A stretch of DNA of 64,000 nucleotides from Micropterix aruncella. Lineage: Eukaryota; Arthropoda; Insecta; Lepidoptera; Micropterigidae. Under the pieces are notes generated by a model. That model ran no database searches. It was not told where the DNA came from and saw only the letters and a program-made list of their open reading frames with translations. The position numbers were made by a program, and so were the translations under genes. Of this stretch, positions 13,409-25,640 are shown piece after piece (the stretch's first letter is position 1; every line of letters starts with the position of its first letter). The stretch covers positions 3,207,595-3,271,594 of the forward strand of contig OX155978.1 of NCBI GenBank assembly GCA_944548615.1, given 5' to 3'.

Positions 13409-16400
13409 GGTCCTCCAGGTTAACCTCCAGCACAGCGAATCTGCAACGGCTCAACTTCGGAAATGGCTGGAGGTTAACCCAACCGCTATAGCCCTGATCC
13501 AAGAGCCGTGGATCAGAAACACACGCATAAACGGACTCAACAACACCGGAGGTAATATATTCTATAATACACAAAGCAAACCTAGAACCTGTATATACAT
13601 ATCCCGAAACATAATGGCACAACCACTAACTGAATTCGTTTCCAGAGACGTGTGTGCCATAAAATTACTAACAACACAAAACTCAAGACTGCCGGAGATA
13701 GTTCTCGCGTCCGTCTACATGGCGGCAGAAGACGAACCACCTCCTACGGAAATGAACAACCTCGTACGTTACTGCGAACGTGCAGGGCTTGAACTGGTCA
13801 TATCTGCGGACTCCAATGGCCACCACAACCTATGGGGAATGGAAACAAACAACAACAGAGGTAACGATTTTGTTGAATACCTTATGACAACTAATCTAGA
13901 CATACTTAACACAGGATCAAAACCAACTTTTGTCACTCGTAGATGTAACACTATAATTAACATTACCTTCAGCACAGGACTGGCAGCTCAACACGTGTCC
14001 AACTGGCAGGTGTCGGATGAACTATCGTGCTCCGACCACAGATGGATTCGGTATGATCTGACAGCAGATACACAAACACCTACACCCAGAAGAAATCCAA
14101 GACGCACCGACATCAAGGCGTATAAGGAACTTCTCGCAGGTAAAATAGAAAGCAACACAAAAACACACAGACCAAACAACACAGTAGAGTTAGAGGAACA
14201 GGTAAAGTCACTCACAAAAAACATAATTGACTGCTACGAAAACACATGCCCACTATCGACACCATCAACTACTCGAAAATGCAATAACAGTAGCTGGTGG
14301 GGTCCAGAGTTGGAACGCCTAAGAACAAAAATGAGGAAACAGCTAAACAGAGCTACGAACACAAAATCTGATGAAGACTGGGACAACCAAATCAGAATAC
14401 AAAAAGAGAATAAGACACAGAAGATCAGCCTTATGGGGGAACTTCTGCGACAATATATCCACAATTACCCAAGCAAATAGAACAAGGAAGATCATGGCCG
14501 ATCAACCAAAACAATTACTGGGCACTCTGAGAAGGAAAGACAACAGCACTACCAGTAACCCGGCTGAGACCGAAAGTCTACTGGTAGAAACGCACTTCCC
14601 AGGTTGCAGAGTAGTTGACAAATAAGAAGGGGACGTACAAACAGAAAACTATCATCCCACCGAAAACAAGTGGAAGATAGCGGAGCATGTAACGGAACGG
14701 ACCAAAACAGCCTGGGCAACGAACAGTTTCAACAACTTCAAATCACCAGGACTAGATGGAATATACCCAGCCCTCCTAAAATGGGGAGGAGACAAACTTA
14801 TCGAACAACTAGCAAGCATACTATGTAGCTGCATCGCCTTTAGATACATTCTACAGAAATGGAGAGAAGTAAGGGTGATCTTTCTACCAAAACCAGGGAA
14901 AACTGATTACACAGACCCGAAATCTTTCAGACCCATTAGCCTTACCTCCTTCATGCTAAAAACACTAGAAAGACTATGTGACAGAGAACTGAAGGACACA
15001 GCACTTAAAAAAATAGGTATTCACCCGAACCAACACGCATATACACAAGGCAAATCGACCGATTCAGCACTGCATGCCGTTGTAAACAACATAGAAACTG
15101 CACTAGCAAGGAAAAACTCCTGCCTAGGCACCTTCATCGACATAGAAGGAGCGTTCGGCAAGACAAATTTCAGTAGCAATCAACAAGCTCTAAACAGACA
15201 TCAAACCGAACCATTGATTACAGAATGGATAATGAACATGCTAAGAAAGAGAATCATCAGGCTATCTGAAAACCAAAATCACCAGGCGCTCGTGATGAGA
15301 GGATGCCCACAAGGAGGTGTACTCTCGCCACTTCTATGGAACCTGGTAGTAAACGACCTGATAACAAAACTAAACAACAATCATTTCCTAACAATAGGAT
15401 ATGCAGATGATCTAGTAATAATTGATCAACGGACTAGTAACAAGCACATTGTGCGACCTTACACAAACAGCTTTGAAAATAGTAGAGAAATGGTGCAAGG
15501 AGAATGACCTATCGGTAAATCCAAAAAAGACCGACACCATTCTCTTCACACATAAACGGAAATTGGGTACATACAAAATGCCAACCTTGTTTGGATCCAG
15601 ACTAACGCTTTCTAAAGAAGTAAAGTACCTAGGAATAACTTTGGACGAAAACTAAACTGGAATAAACACCTAGATAACAAACTAAACAAAGCAACAGTCG
15701 CCTTCTGGCAATGCCGAAGAATGGTGGGCAAGAAATAGGGACTAGCCCCACACATTATACTGTGGCTTTACGAAATGATAATAATACCAATGATAAGCTA
15801 CGGAGCTGTAGTATTGTGGCCCCGCACCCAACTTACTACTGCAATCAACAAATTACAGAACGTGCAAAGGCTAGCATGTATAGCAGCGACCGGCTGCATG
15901 AGAACAACTCCGATAGCGGCGCTGGAAATCATGCTATGGCTTCTACCACTACACTTACATATACAAAAAGAAGCAGCCGCAACGGCTACTCGTCTAAAGA
16001 ATCTAAACTTATGGACCAAATATAAAACACCGCACACGAATATATATGCTAATATACTGTCAAGTTTTCCGATGCTGGATGCGGCAATCGACAGAATATC
16101 CAAAACTATGATCTTCTGGAAAGAATATGCCATATCATTAACAGAAGACTCAAAAGAAGCACTGAATCAAACGGACCTAAGAATCTACACAGATGGATCA
16201 AAAACCAACAAAGGTACAGGATGTGGTGTCTTCTCGGAAGACCTAAATATACACATCTCCAAACCACTCGGAGCACACAACACAGTATTCCAAGCAGAAT
16301 GTATGGGAATAATAGAAGCTTGCAACGCAGTGATACAACGACAGCTAAAACACGAAAACATATCTATTCTATCGGACAGCAGGTCAGTGCTACAGGCACT

Positions 16401-17006
16401 GGGAAGCGATAGATTTACATCCCGTCTCATATACGAATGCCATCAAAGCCTCCTCGAGGTATGCGGAAAAGGCAATAAGGTGACACTGCAATGGATCAAG
16501 GGACACAGTAACTCAAGAGGAAACGATGCTGTGGATGAACTAGCCCGTAAGGGCTCAGACACACCGGCATACGGACCCGAACCTATCGTGCCCCTACCAT
16601 ACTCGCACATAAACAACCAACTTGACAACCACTACAAACAACTACATCAAACACACTGGAAAGAGATAGACACCTGCAGACAAACCAAAGAAATAGTAAT
16701 GGAATACAACCACAAACTTACCAAACACTTCTAAGGATAAAAAGGCCCCAACTACGCAAACTAGTGGGACTGATAACAGGACACAACACACTAAACAAAC
16801 ACCTCTTCAAAATGGGCGGAACGAATAGCCCTATGTGCAGAGCATGCATGGAGGCGGAAGAAACCACAAAACACATTCTGCTAGATTGTAAACAGGTAGA
16901 AGTATACAGGACAAAACACCTTAGGACCCCAGGTACCCTGCACGAGGCGGCAGGAAACCTGAAGGCCCTGCTGGCTTTCGTCGAGGAGCTGGGGTGGGTG
17001 GAATAG
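13389..17006 (+). pseudogene. LINE ORF2: APE endonuclease, RT, RNase H (broken)
   Basis: 13389-14480 encodes an APE endonuclease: N12, E39 (ALIQEPW), D141/N143 (SADSNG), and SDH at 215-217. The usual Asp of the ITFST motif reads Asn (N191). RT follows at about 14700-15507 (FRPISLTSFMLKTLER, FIDIEGAFG, RGCPQGGVLSPLLWN, GYADDLVI), so both catalytic motifs survive. RNase H is in the frame 15775-16734, with D140, E175, D201, H244 and D251 all present. The last segment, 16764-17006, has the Cys-rich CRACMEAEETTKHILLDC motif and ends GWVE. At least five frame changes or stops separate these parts (near 14450, 14625, 15430, 15655-15775 and 16735), so it cannot make one polypeptide. Confidence 0.9.
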
Positions 17007-17066
17007 CGCTACCCCCGTTACACGCAAAATAGGCACACTGGATGTCGACTTGCGGAGGAACGCCCA

Positions 17067-17085
17067 GTATAACTAACTAACTAAC
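17067..17085 (+). repeat. (CTAA)n LINE tail
   Basis: TAACTAACTAACTAACTAAA marks the 3' end of the LINE. The truncated relative at 5806-6725 has the same tail in reverse complement. Confidence 0.9.
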
Positions 17086-17086
17086 T

Positions 17087-17512
17087 AAATGCCCTTATAT
17101 TTATGAAAGGAAGTACTCAGCTCTTTCCAATTATTTGGAAAGTTTATATTAACCTAAATGGTGTATTTACAGTGAATTAAAAGCAAAATATGTAAAAAGC
17201 TAATATTTAAAAAATATTTGATAGTTTCTTTGTGTACATTCTTTAAAGAATTGATTAGAGGGATGATTATGAAGAAAATAATAATAAAAACCACTTACAT
17301 ACATAGTACATAGTTGAGAAAGGGGTCCCTTGTTTGAATTAGGGATTGCTTTATATTTAAACGAGATTGGTTGGTTGTCTTTGACTTGCGAACAGAGATG
17401 TAGATATAGGTTAGCTCTAAAATATTGCCTGCAGGCAATAAGCTCGCCTTTTCTTAAGAATAAAGAGTTTTATTATTATTATGTAGGTTTACAAGGCCTT
17501 TTTAATCTAGAA
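17087..17512 (+). repeat. RepB, copy 2 (5' part missing)
   Basis: Matches 10537-10883 of copy 1. It starts abruptly at ATGCCCTTATATTTATG beside the LINE tail. It carries a separate short insertion at 17403-17484. Confidence 0.85.
17403..17484 (+). mobile_element. Short LINE tail insertion
   Basis: Compared with RepB copy 1, where CAGAGATGTAGGTTTAC is continuous, copy 2 has ~80 extra bases ending AATAAAGAGTTTTATTATTATT. They are flanked by ATGTAG on both sides. This looks like an extremely 5'-truncated LINE 3' end with a TTA-repeat tail and a 6-bp target duplication. Confidence 0.65.
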
Positions 17513-17655
17513 ATACTCACCCTTCAAACAACCAATCTCTAAACTAAGCAACCATCCTTCCTAAATAATAAACTCACTCGATTAGATCTTAATTCGAGCG
17601 AACAAACAATGAAATACTTGTTTTTTGTCGGCTTATGCCGTCTTCTTGAAAACTA

Positions 17656-17969
17656 GATGACAGGTGACAGGTGGAAGAGTTTAAAATTTCGAATTTTCTT
17701 TTTTATTTTCAAAAAGTGGTTATAAAGAAGCTGCGATCAAAAGTAGTCAGCCAAACCTAAAAATTAATAGCGTGATATGCCCTTGTATTTATGAAAGGAA
17801 GCACTCAGCTCTTTCCAATTATTTGGAACCTAAATGTTGTATTTACAGTGAATAAAAAGCAAAATATGTAAAAAGTTAATATTTTAAAAATATTTGATAG
17901 TTTTTTTTGTGTATATTCTTTATAGAATTGATTAGAGGGATGATTATGAAGAAAATAATAATAAAAACC
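17656..17969 (+). repeat. RepB, copy 3 (3' part missing)
   Basis: Matches 10415-10735 of copy 1, beginning at GATGACAGGTGACAGGTGG. The match stops after AATAATAATAAAAACC. Confidence 0.85.
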
Positions 17970-18613
17970 TATATACAGCACCGAGGTGGGTAGCAAACGA
18001 TGAATAATCTAACTATTCTCTGTGGGCTCGTGTAAAGCACAACATAGATCTCGCCCGACGCGTAGCCTTAAATGTCTATATTAGCGGCCTCTAGAATTTT
18101 CTTGTCCTTGGTCAGTTTTCCTTTTGTACGTGTCTACGAGATAGGATAGTGACCACAAACCCGAAATAAAACAGTAGAAGTTATTGATCCGATTCGCCCC
18201 GAATGGAATGATCCGAGTTGCCCCATAACTGTGATATTGGAAAAAATATTTGAAATAAATAATCTCTAAAAATATACTTATATGCAAATCAAGTCTCTTT
18301 CCAAATAAGGTGAACATACAAATTTAATATTTTGACATAATTTCTTAATAAAACCTAAGCTTTCAGTGGGCGCGTCGTATAAATTTTATGCAATGCAACA
18401 TACTATCATGAATTAAGCAACAAATAATTGTTTTTTACGCAGTAAAATTACTAAATGGGTAAACAAATATGTTTTTATAACAAATAAAATTACATTTTAT
18501 AAAACATATGTTTATTCTATACATCTTATTCTAAACAAGTATAAAACATAAAAAAATATGAAATATAGTAACATCATAATAATTGGGTTTTTAGTGATTC
18601 TAAAATTTGAATT

Positions 18614-20602
18614 TCGATAGCTTAATTTGCAAAAGTGCCAACTCCATTTGAGGTAACTTTACAGGGGAGTGTTAAAACGTAATAAAATCTTTATTAATAC
18701 CATTATAGAAATTCCAAAAGTCCCTTTGGTGGCTTTTTAAATAATCTAATGGAATTTTATGACTAACATTCGATTTTTTTATTAATCTATAAAAAAGTGG
18801 AGTTGGTCAATTTCTATAGGAAAAACTAATAATTTACTTTGGAGTTAGCACTTTTTCTAAAGAAATGTATTATAAAAAGAAAACGAAAATTAAGAAGAAA
18901 TAGATGATTATTCAGTAAATATTAATATATATTCCATGTTTGTGCATGGCTTAAGATCTTCTTGGTCACTTATTAATATTTATTATAAGATTGTGCACAG
19001 CTTAAGGCCTACTTAGTCATGAGGAAGGTTGTCGTAATAAATATGGTAGTCTGTTGCCATAGTTGATTTCAAATCCTGGAGGTCTTGAAATTTCCTTCGT
19101 GTAATTTTCAAACGTTGGGAATAGAGTGCAAGCAAATCTTCTGTATTTTTTGCCGAAGTATTGTGGTCTCGGCGTCTTGGCAATAAAGCCCAAACATCGC
19201 TTAAATTTAATTTGTATGAAATACAGCCATCTGAAGCATATTTCAACACGCGCAAGTCTGTAACTATGGGGTCACCTTTCTAGAAGCCAGGTCTTATGGA
19301 TTTATAAAAAAATACAGCATCATATATTTTGTTAAAATCATGACAAATACTTCACGTTGTAGGGTGTGGGTGCCTTTCTGGCATTTTTGCAAATTGTAAT
19401 GTATTCGGCAGGAACGTTGATTATTTTGTTTTTCAAGTGTCTTTCTACTGTTGCGTAAATAGAATCTGCCTCCATCTGGGTATGGCCCACTTCGAGGTAT
19501 TTATGTATTATTGTAACATTTTAAAAAATAAGTAAAGTATAGATAGAAATATATTTCGGTTTTGTGCTGTGCACCCGTCACTGTAAAATACTATTGTAAC
19601 ATTATTCGCTGAGACTAGAATATTTTGTGTAATGAAGTGGTCCATGATACTAGCAAATTCTTCCGCGTTAGTAGGTACCTCATTCTGTTTCATTCCATAG
19701 ATAGCAATAGGCATTGCCATTTTTCAAGTTATAAATAGAAAAATTGTGCACACATAATTTTTGTTTGTAATAAAGCCTGAAAATATTAGACCTTGGTGCT
19801 AATAACACTGCTTGAACGTCCATTATAAATACCATTAAATCTTCAGCTTTCTTATCGTTTTCTTTCACGGTTCGAGCATCTTCTTTTCTTTTATTATGGG
19901 CAGCATAGTCTTCATCTGAAATATATCCGTGTTTCTGCGAAACACTCAATTGACACAGGTCCTTTTTAGGTTTAAATAAAGAAATATTTTCAATGTCTAG
20001 TGTGTTGATAAATTTAGCAATAGACATAGGAAAAGCATTATGTCTGTGATTTGCACCAGTCATTGACATAAAAATCGTATAGGGCCTTTTTCGAACTCCA
20101 TTCTGGTGAAATATATTCTTTACTAGTATCTTTACGACAATAATGAAACTCCATTTTAGGGAGCGACGAAAGGAACTCTTTGAGTTTATCAACTTTATGC
20201 TGATGAGGGTTAATTCTAGGCCGTTTGTTAGAAGTAGATTGGGTTGTTTCTGATGAATTTTGTGTAATAACATTTTCTTAATCAGGATTTTTCCAATGCC
20301 ATATCGCAGATCTTCCAATATTTAACGTGTTTGAAAACATAGTCTTACACACTCGATATGTTTGGTCTCCCTTATTTAAGTTATAAATCATGGAGCTGAA
20401 TGGAGTTATCACATTTACCGTATCGTAGATTATATTATATGGAGTTAGTTGATTTTTGTGCGTTGTTTTTAGAGGACTTCCTTTTAATTTAGGGAGTTGT
20501 TTAATTTTTCTGTATATTGATAAGCAAATTTGCTATATTTAGAAACAAAAAACGTTATTTTGATGAAAAGTGGAGTTAGCACATTTGCAGATTAAGCCAT
20601 CG
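18614..20602 (-). mobile_element. Decayed DNA transposon with ~33-bp terminal repeats
   Basis: The left end (18614-18646, TCGATAGCTTAATTTGCAAA and on to AACTCCA) and the right end (20571-20602) are inverted copies with about five mismatches. The motif GGAGTTRGC/TCA recurs inside both ends (18797, 18838, about 20400, 20440 and 20571), as subterminal transposase-binding repeats often do. Between them lies a broken transposase-like gene on the minus strand. I cannot define a target duplication, so the true ends could lie slightly further out. Confidence 0.65.
19018..20318 (-). pseudogene. Transposase-like gene, SDGC..QNRN family (broken)
   Basis: The frame 19680-20318 holds SDEDYAAHNKRKEDAR, then FIMDVQAVLLAP (about residues 165-174), YYKQKLCVHNFSIYNL and AYCYLWNETE. 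The frame shifts to 19508-19720, with VFYSDGCTAQNRNIFLSILY. After more frame changes comes a stretch reading VGH.Q-like then ADS-like residues, and finally 19013-19255 with LKYASDGCISYKLNL, RRKFQDLQDLKSTM and YDNLPHD. I recall this conserved order from a widespread, mostly unnamed insect protein family. The spaced Asp residues (MDVQAV, SDGC, a later acidic pair) would suit a DDE/D nuclease, but that is inference. At least three frameshifts make it non-functional. Terminal repeats around it support a transposon origin. Confidence 0.6.
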
Positions 20603-20699
20603 ATTTATGAACTTGAAGAAGTGGTATTTTGACAATCAGTGCGCACAACTTTTGTTAGAGATTATCGTTTACATGTAAAATAATTACAACTGAAACATT

Positions 20700-20906
20700 T
20701 CATTGACGCTGTAGGTAGTATTTTTTTTTCAATACACATTCATGACAATGTCCTCGCTTTGCTGGTGGTTTGTCATCAGGAATTTCGATTGTAGTCGTAC
20801 CATAAGTTAGAAATGCACTTATATCACTTAGAAGATTTTTGAGGGCTGCTCCAGAGATATTACGATAAGAGGGCGCGCAGTGTAAGTATACACAAGACGT
20901 TCTCAA
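20700..20906 (-). pseudogene. Short Cys-containing ORF, possibly piggyBac C-terminal remnant
   Basis: A 68-codon minus frame ends PPAKRGHCHECVLKKKYYLQRQ. A basic KRG.C..C start is seen in the C-terminal Cys-rich domain of piggyBac-type transposases. The following cysteines are lost and no other domain is visible. It lies just outside the transposon at 18614-20602. It may be unrelated to piggyBac or simply chance coding. Confidence 0.25.
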
Positions 20907-21180
20907 TACAACTAAAGCTTGCTAGAAACTGCTCTAACACAAAAGCGGCCAACCACGCTCCAACTACGTGGAGGGGATAATGTCTTCAGAGTTAAAAACC
21001 GGTTATATCCGGAACGGTTTTGAAACAACGATTTTATGCTGAAATTACAATTTCTCGTATAAATTTTATACGAACGCGCCCGCCGAAAAGTTAAAGAATT
21101 TGTAAATGCGTACCTTTAATTCGTGTCTAAATTGAAATATACTCCCAAGTTGTGCCGCTAGTAAGTGCTGCTTGTACTAA

Positions 21181-21811
21181 AGAGCTAATGGGCCCTTGCT
21201 GAGTTGGCCACGAAGACCCATTCTGTTCAGGGTTGGTCACACTCACGGGTCAACACCCATCCGGCGGCCTCCACGCATGAAGTGCGAGCCCGGGCAGGAC
21301 TCTGGCCTTAGGGCTAGTTTCCCGCAGGAATCAACCTTCTGGCGCTCCTGGACGGTCTGCGCACCGTGCGGCGTAAGCCAATCGACAGTGCACTTTGACT
21401 AACAGTCGGGGGAGTCTGGAAGTAGTACTGTTTCCTATAGAGCGGGGGTGGTTGCGGACCTTACGGTGAACAGCCGGGCAAAGGATGCCGTGGTCCGCGA
21501 TAGATTCGGTATACATCGTTTCACCGCTTCGTAAGGGAGAGGACCGCGCAAGCGACCTCAAACTCATAACCAACTGAGAGACCGGAGTAATCTGGTCGCA
21601 ATTGGAAGTAAGGTCGTGATTGTAAGCCCGCTGGGTAACACACATAGTTATCTCGCGGTTAAGGCGTTGGTCTCTTACGGACATGTTGCGGAGCTTGACG
21701 GTGGACTGTTTTTGTCCAAGTCTTCTGCGTTCACTTCACGGGAGAGAGAACGACTAATCGTTTAAACTTCCTGAGGTGACGGGTTCGCCCGTTATAGTTG
21801 ACAACTCTAGT
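21181..21811 (+). mobile_element. R630 element, full copy with 12-bp target duplication
   Basis: Starts AGAGCTAATGGGCCC and ends GACAACTCTAGT, 631 bp. It is flanked by TGCTTGTACTAA at 21169-21180 and 21812-21823, so it is a complete insertion. It has no poly(A) tail and only a short AGAGYT inverted match at its ends. A block GCGGTTAAGGCGTTGG (near 21655-21670) resembles the D-arm to anticodon stem of class II (Ser/Leu) tRNAs. No credible ORF is present. It could be a SINE-like or MITE-like non-autonomous element. Confidence 0.85.
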
Positions 21812-22360
21812 TGCTTGTACTAACCTGCGCTCGACAGCCAAATGCTGAATATGAGGAGTGATGGGGGAGTACGGGAGGGAATAGATGCATTAGTTCGACT
21901 TTCATAGCAACAAGCGACCATGCAAATATTTACTGATTTCTTATGTTGATGCAATTCGCCCTGTAAACAGATTCGCCTCAGTCTGCCCTATGATGATGAT
22001 ATGATGGCAATACATGTGATGAGGATGATATAAAAGTTAAAGCCTTTCCCAAAATTTCCACTTGGATATATACCTGTATTGTTCTTTTCTTCCTAGACCC
22101 TGTCCCATTTACTTTGGGTCGGCCGTCCTTGTCCTTCTCCTCAACTGAGCACGATCTTGTGCTGTGTCATTGTCGAATTAAGCTTCTCTAAGTTTGTGTA
22201 ATTTCATGGACAAGGAATAAAAAGTGTCTATGGTGTTTTACGGCCGGTTGCCACCTGACGCCAAGACACTAATCCAATCTTAGGACTATAAGCGCTGCCG
22301 ATGAACCCCTAGGGTCTCTTCCGCCACCGACTCTATTGCACCGCCGTGCTTGACAGTATA

Positions 22361-22911
22361 ACTAGAGCTGTCAACTACAACCGGCGAACCCGTCACCTCA
22401 GGAAGTTTTAACGATTGGTCGTTCTATCTGCCGTGAACGCAGAAGTGAACGCAGAAGGCTTAGGACAAAACAGTCCACCGTCAAGCTCCGCCACATGATC
22501 GTAAGAGGCCAACGCCTTATCCGCGAGATAAACAGGTACGTTATCCAGCGCGCTTACACTCACGCCCTTATTCCAGTTGCGACCAGATTACTCCGGTCTC
22601 TCGACTGGTTACGAGTACGAGGTCGCTTGTGCGGTCCTCTCCCTTACGAAGCGGTGAAACGGTGGAAACTGATTCTATCGCGGACCACGGCATCTTTTGC
22701 CCGGCTGTTCACCCGGGATCGGGTAGCCGATGGCTGTTTCAAGAGCAGTCGCCGTAAGGTCAGCAAGCACCCCTGCTCTATAGGAAACAGTACTGCTTCC
22801 AGACGTCATGCGTGGAGGCCGCCGGATGGGTATTGACCCGTGAGTATGACCAACCCTGAACAAATGGGTCATCGTGGCAAACTCAGCAAGGGCCAATTCG
22901 CTCCCAAACCC
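22361..22911 (-). mobile_element. R630 element, inverted copy with internal deletion
   Basis: Begins ACTAGAGCTGTCAAC and ends CCAATTCGCTCCC. TGACAGTA lies just outside both ends (22351-22358 and 22912-22919), supporting a target duplication of at least 8 bp. It is about 80 bp shorter than the full copies. Confidence 0.8.
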
Positions 22912-22919
22912 TGACAGTA

Positions 22920-23765
22920 CATCTCCAACATGACCTAGACACCCCAATATGTGGGGTTAGCTCCCTGTTGGGGGATGGGGATGGTTGCCCCTTCCGCCTG
23001 CTCCGCCGTTTCAATGGACTGCATTTCCGCCTTTGCAGCCGTTGAGGTCTACTATATTAATATCATATTTATTCCAGAGAATAAATCGTTGATAAAATAA
23101 ACTTGACAAGACGGTTTCAAATTTTTATATACCTGTATATTGCTTTATATGTACAGCAGAAATATTCGGAGAAGGCGTTGGTCTTACTCTTGCCATCATT
23201 AAATTTGAGCTCCTTGAAGTTAAATTTCTCTGGTAAATTATTATTATTACGCATCGCTTTTACGTAATACCAATAGGCCGTGGGAAAAGAATTTATGCTA
23301 CGTTCGATCTTCGTTATATTATATTTATTGAAGCATTTTTTAGATGATTTCGTTTACGACTCCGTAATATAGCAAAGCTAAGGCATAGTAAACGCAATAG
23401 TAGGTTAACTCGAACCCATCCTCGAAATAAGTACCTACACTGCTTCATGGTAAAATAACATCAATAGGGCATCTCGAGCCCGTTTTCGAATTAAGTACCT
23501 ACGCTTCGCTAAGTACCTACCTATTAAGTACAAACACACAATTGACAAGTTGTGATCCCATTAAAGGAGAAATGCAATTATTTATAATTATTATGTACGT
23601 TTATGTATTTTTGGTTTATAGATCAACAGTCGGTTCCCAAAATTGTACTGTAACAGAATATATGAGTTAGTGCTGACTTTGTGTGACAGCATTGATCACT
23701 AGTTGCATGTGTTCAAAATACCTACATTTTAGTAGTTTAAAGTAGGTACTAAACAAAATCGCATC
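22920..23765. other. Unassigned sequence
   Basis: I see no gene. Two similar ~60-bp segments around 23410-23515 share CTCGARCCC and CGAAWTAAGTACCTAC. Confidence 0.4.
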
Positions 23766-23830
23766 TACCTACCTACCTACGCACTTACATACCTATTCAC
23801 CTACCTAACTAGACACATACTTACCTACGC
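23766..23830 (+). repeat. Imperfect (TACC)n repeat
   Basis: A run of CTACCTACCTACC-like motifs with substitutions. Confidence 0.8.
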
Positions 23831-23984
23831 AAATGAACAATAAACGTTACCTCGTAAATGTAATTTCGTAACGTAAATGTAATTTCTGATAGATTGCATT
23901 ACAGCCTGTATAGAAAACATTCCACTTTTGTATACTTAGCTGTCGCGCGACAGCCCTGACTGGCTAACACAGAGGCGCCCGAGA

Positions 23985-24178
23985 ATCTATGTAGTGGTAG
24001 GTTACGGACAACAGGCGCTTGTATGAGTGCGAAATCGGTGCGTACTATGGAGATGTTATAATGTTCTCATTTTACTATGTCCATGTAGTGGTAGCGTACG
24101 GACAACTCGCGCTTGTGTGAGTGCAAAATTGCTGCGTAGTATGGAGATGTTCTACTTGTCTAAGTTTACTATGGCAAA
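23985..24178 (+). repeat. Two tandem copies of a 94-bp unit
   Basis: GTAGTGGTAG recurs at 23991 and 24085. The downstream blocks TACGGACAAC, GAGTGCRAAAT and TATGGAGATGTT follow at the same 94-bp offset, with several mismatches. Confidence 0.8.
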
Positions 24179-24289
24179 GGCGCCATCGCAATATAGTTGG
24201 TCTTATTGTAGAATATCTTCCATTTCTTAAACACTTTTTCTTACTTTCCCGGCAGAGGGAAAGTGTTGTGAATGCACTTACGTGGTTCT

Positions 24290-24330
24290 GTGTGTGTCTC
24301 TGTGTGTGTCTCTGTGTGTGTGTGTGTATG
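24290..24330 (+). repeat. (TG)n/(TCTGTG)n microsatellite
   Basis: TGTGTGTC units followed by pure TG. Confidence 0.9.
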
Positions 24331-24344
24331 GTGAACGGTTTTGT

Positions 24345-25036
24345 GCAGCTTTAACCACAAGATCCACTTTGTTCTCGGATCGGCTCAACTCACGATTCAG
24401 CTCCTATTCAGAATCCTCCTCGTGTGGAAGGTTACCCCGGGTAATACTTTCGGTCTCAGGCCTCAAAGCTGGTGGACCGGTTTCTCCCGGCGGGATTGCA
24501 TCCCGGCGCCACTGGACGGTTTGCGCACCGGTCGGCGAAGCCAATCGGTTGTGCATTCTGAGTAATTGCTGAAGGGGTCTGGAGACTATGGAAATACACT
24601 TTTTCCTAAGCAGCGGGGGTGGATGTTTCACCTGATGTCATGCCACTCTTGAAATGACCTTGGGCCACTCGATCCTGTGTGGTACTACGGGCAAAAAACG
24701 CCCAGGTCCGCGATAAATTCAAACTGAATTACCGCTGTAATTACAACAGGTTATTACAACGACCTGTAACCAGTCGGGAGGACGGAGGTATCCTAAGGGT
24801 TAATTCCAGATGGAGATATCCTGCCAAAACTGGTAGTTAGGGGGTGTGGCTGCCCGCTGGTTACCTATCCCGGTGCCTCTCCGTAAGGCGTTGGTCTCTA
24901 ACGGGTTGCTGGTGAAATAGACAGTAGATTGTATTGTCCCCAAGTCTTCTACGCTCATCCCACGTCTAAAAGAACGATCTATAACGCTATACCAGCCTGG
25001 GGTGACAGGTCCGCCCGTTGTAGTCGACACCGCCAT
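24345..25036 (+). repeat. R630 copy, diverged subfamily
   Basis: Shares GGACGGTTTGCGCACCG, GGGGTCTGGAGA, CAGTCGGGAGGA, AAGGCGTTGGTCTC and the GTCGACACCGCC end with other copies, over nearly the full length but with many differences. It shares its 3' end variant with 111-245. Confidence 0.75.
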
Positions 25037-25494
25037 TCTGTCTACTTGCAGAAAAGTCTTGGGATGACCATTCTAAGGGTTAATATACAACACAGCCCAA
25101 CAGATGCCCCAGTCATTATTATTATTCACAAGAGAAATAGACGTCCGTAGTAAGAGTGTTATAAAAATTATAACGGGGTAATCCCCTTAAAGTTGCATGA
25201 GTGCAGGTGTTTCGGCGAGTTGACATTTCATGACATTTCATTCGAATGTAGCTCCCAGTAACCCCCCCCCCCCCCCTGTCTGCAGTCACAGCCACCACGC
25301 TTTAACTGGCAGACGTCCCCATCTCGCCCCCCCTAGATATACTATCTTATCTTCGTACCCATACCAACGTATGCAGCCGCTGAAAGAAAATAGGGAGGTG
25401 TTGCCAGATTGCACAATCGTACCTACAGAGTGCGACAAAACTACCTTCCTAGCATTGTAGGTGATATGAAACGTTATTAATTTTTCGCAGCTCT

Positions 25495-25640
25495 ATTGAC
25501 CTACTTGACTATTATTATTCCTTATTCTTTCTATTATTGACTATTTTACAATTGCGGGTTGTTTTCTTCTAACTATTAGCTATTGACTATTATTATTATT
25601 ACTGATTTGTTTGTATTTGTGTTTTTCTTTAAAATATCTT
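25495..25640 (+). repeat. Dispersed AT-rich repeat, inverse of 63535-63640
   Basis: The reverse complement shares AATAATAGTCAA, AATAGTCA and AATAGAAAGAATAA in the same order as 63535-63640. Low complexity makes the boundary uncertain. Confidence 0.45.

Larger units (their letters stand above)
10884..17085 (+). mobile_element. Near full-length RNase H-type LINE (I/LOA-like)
   Basis: A ~6.2-kb non-LTR retrotransposon. It has a GC-rich 5' region starting with a G-rich run, ORF1 at 12104-13408, a broken ORF2 at 13389-17006 (APE endonuclease, RT, RNase H, Cys-rich C-terminus), a short 3' UTR and a (CTAA)n tail. The APE-RT-RNase H order and simple-repeat tail fit the I/LOA/R1 group of RNase H-bearing LINEs. 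The exact 5' base is inferred from where RepB similarity stops. Around 11980-12012 an AATAAA-like signal is followed by an A13 run just upstream of ORF1, so part of the 5' region may be a separate retroposed insert. RepB lies on both sides, but the flanks do not form a simple short target duplication. Confidence 0.85.

Noticed and set aside
21331..22836. ORFs of 90-120 codons inside R630 copies
   Set aside because: Frames are not conserved among copies and lie on both strands. R630 is treated as non-coding.
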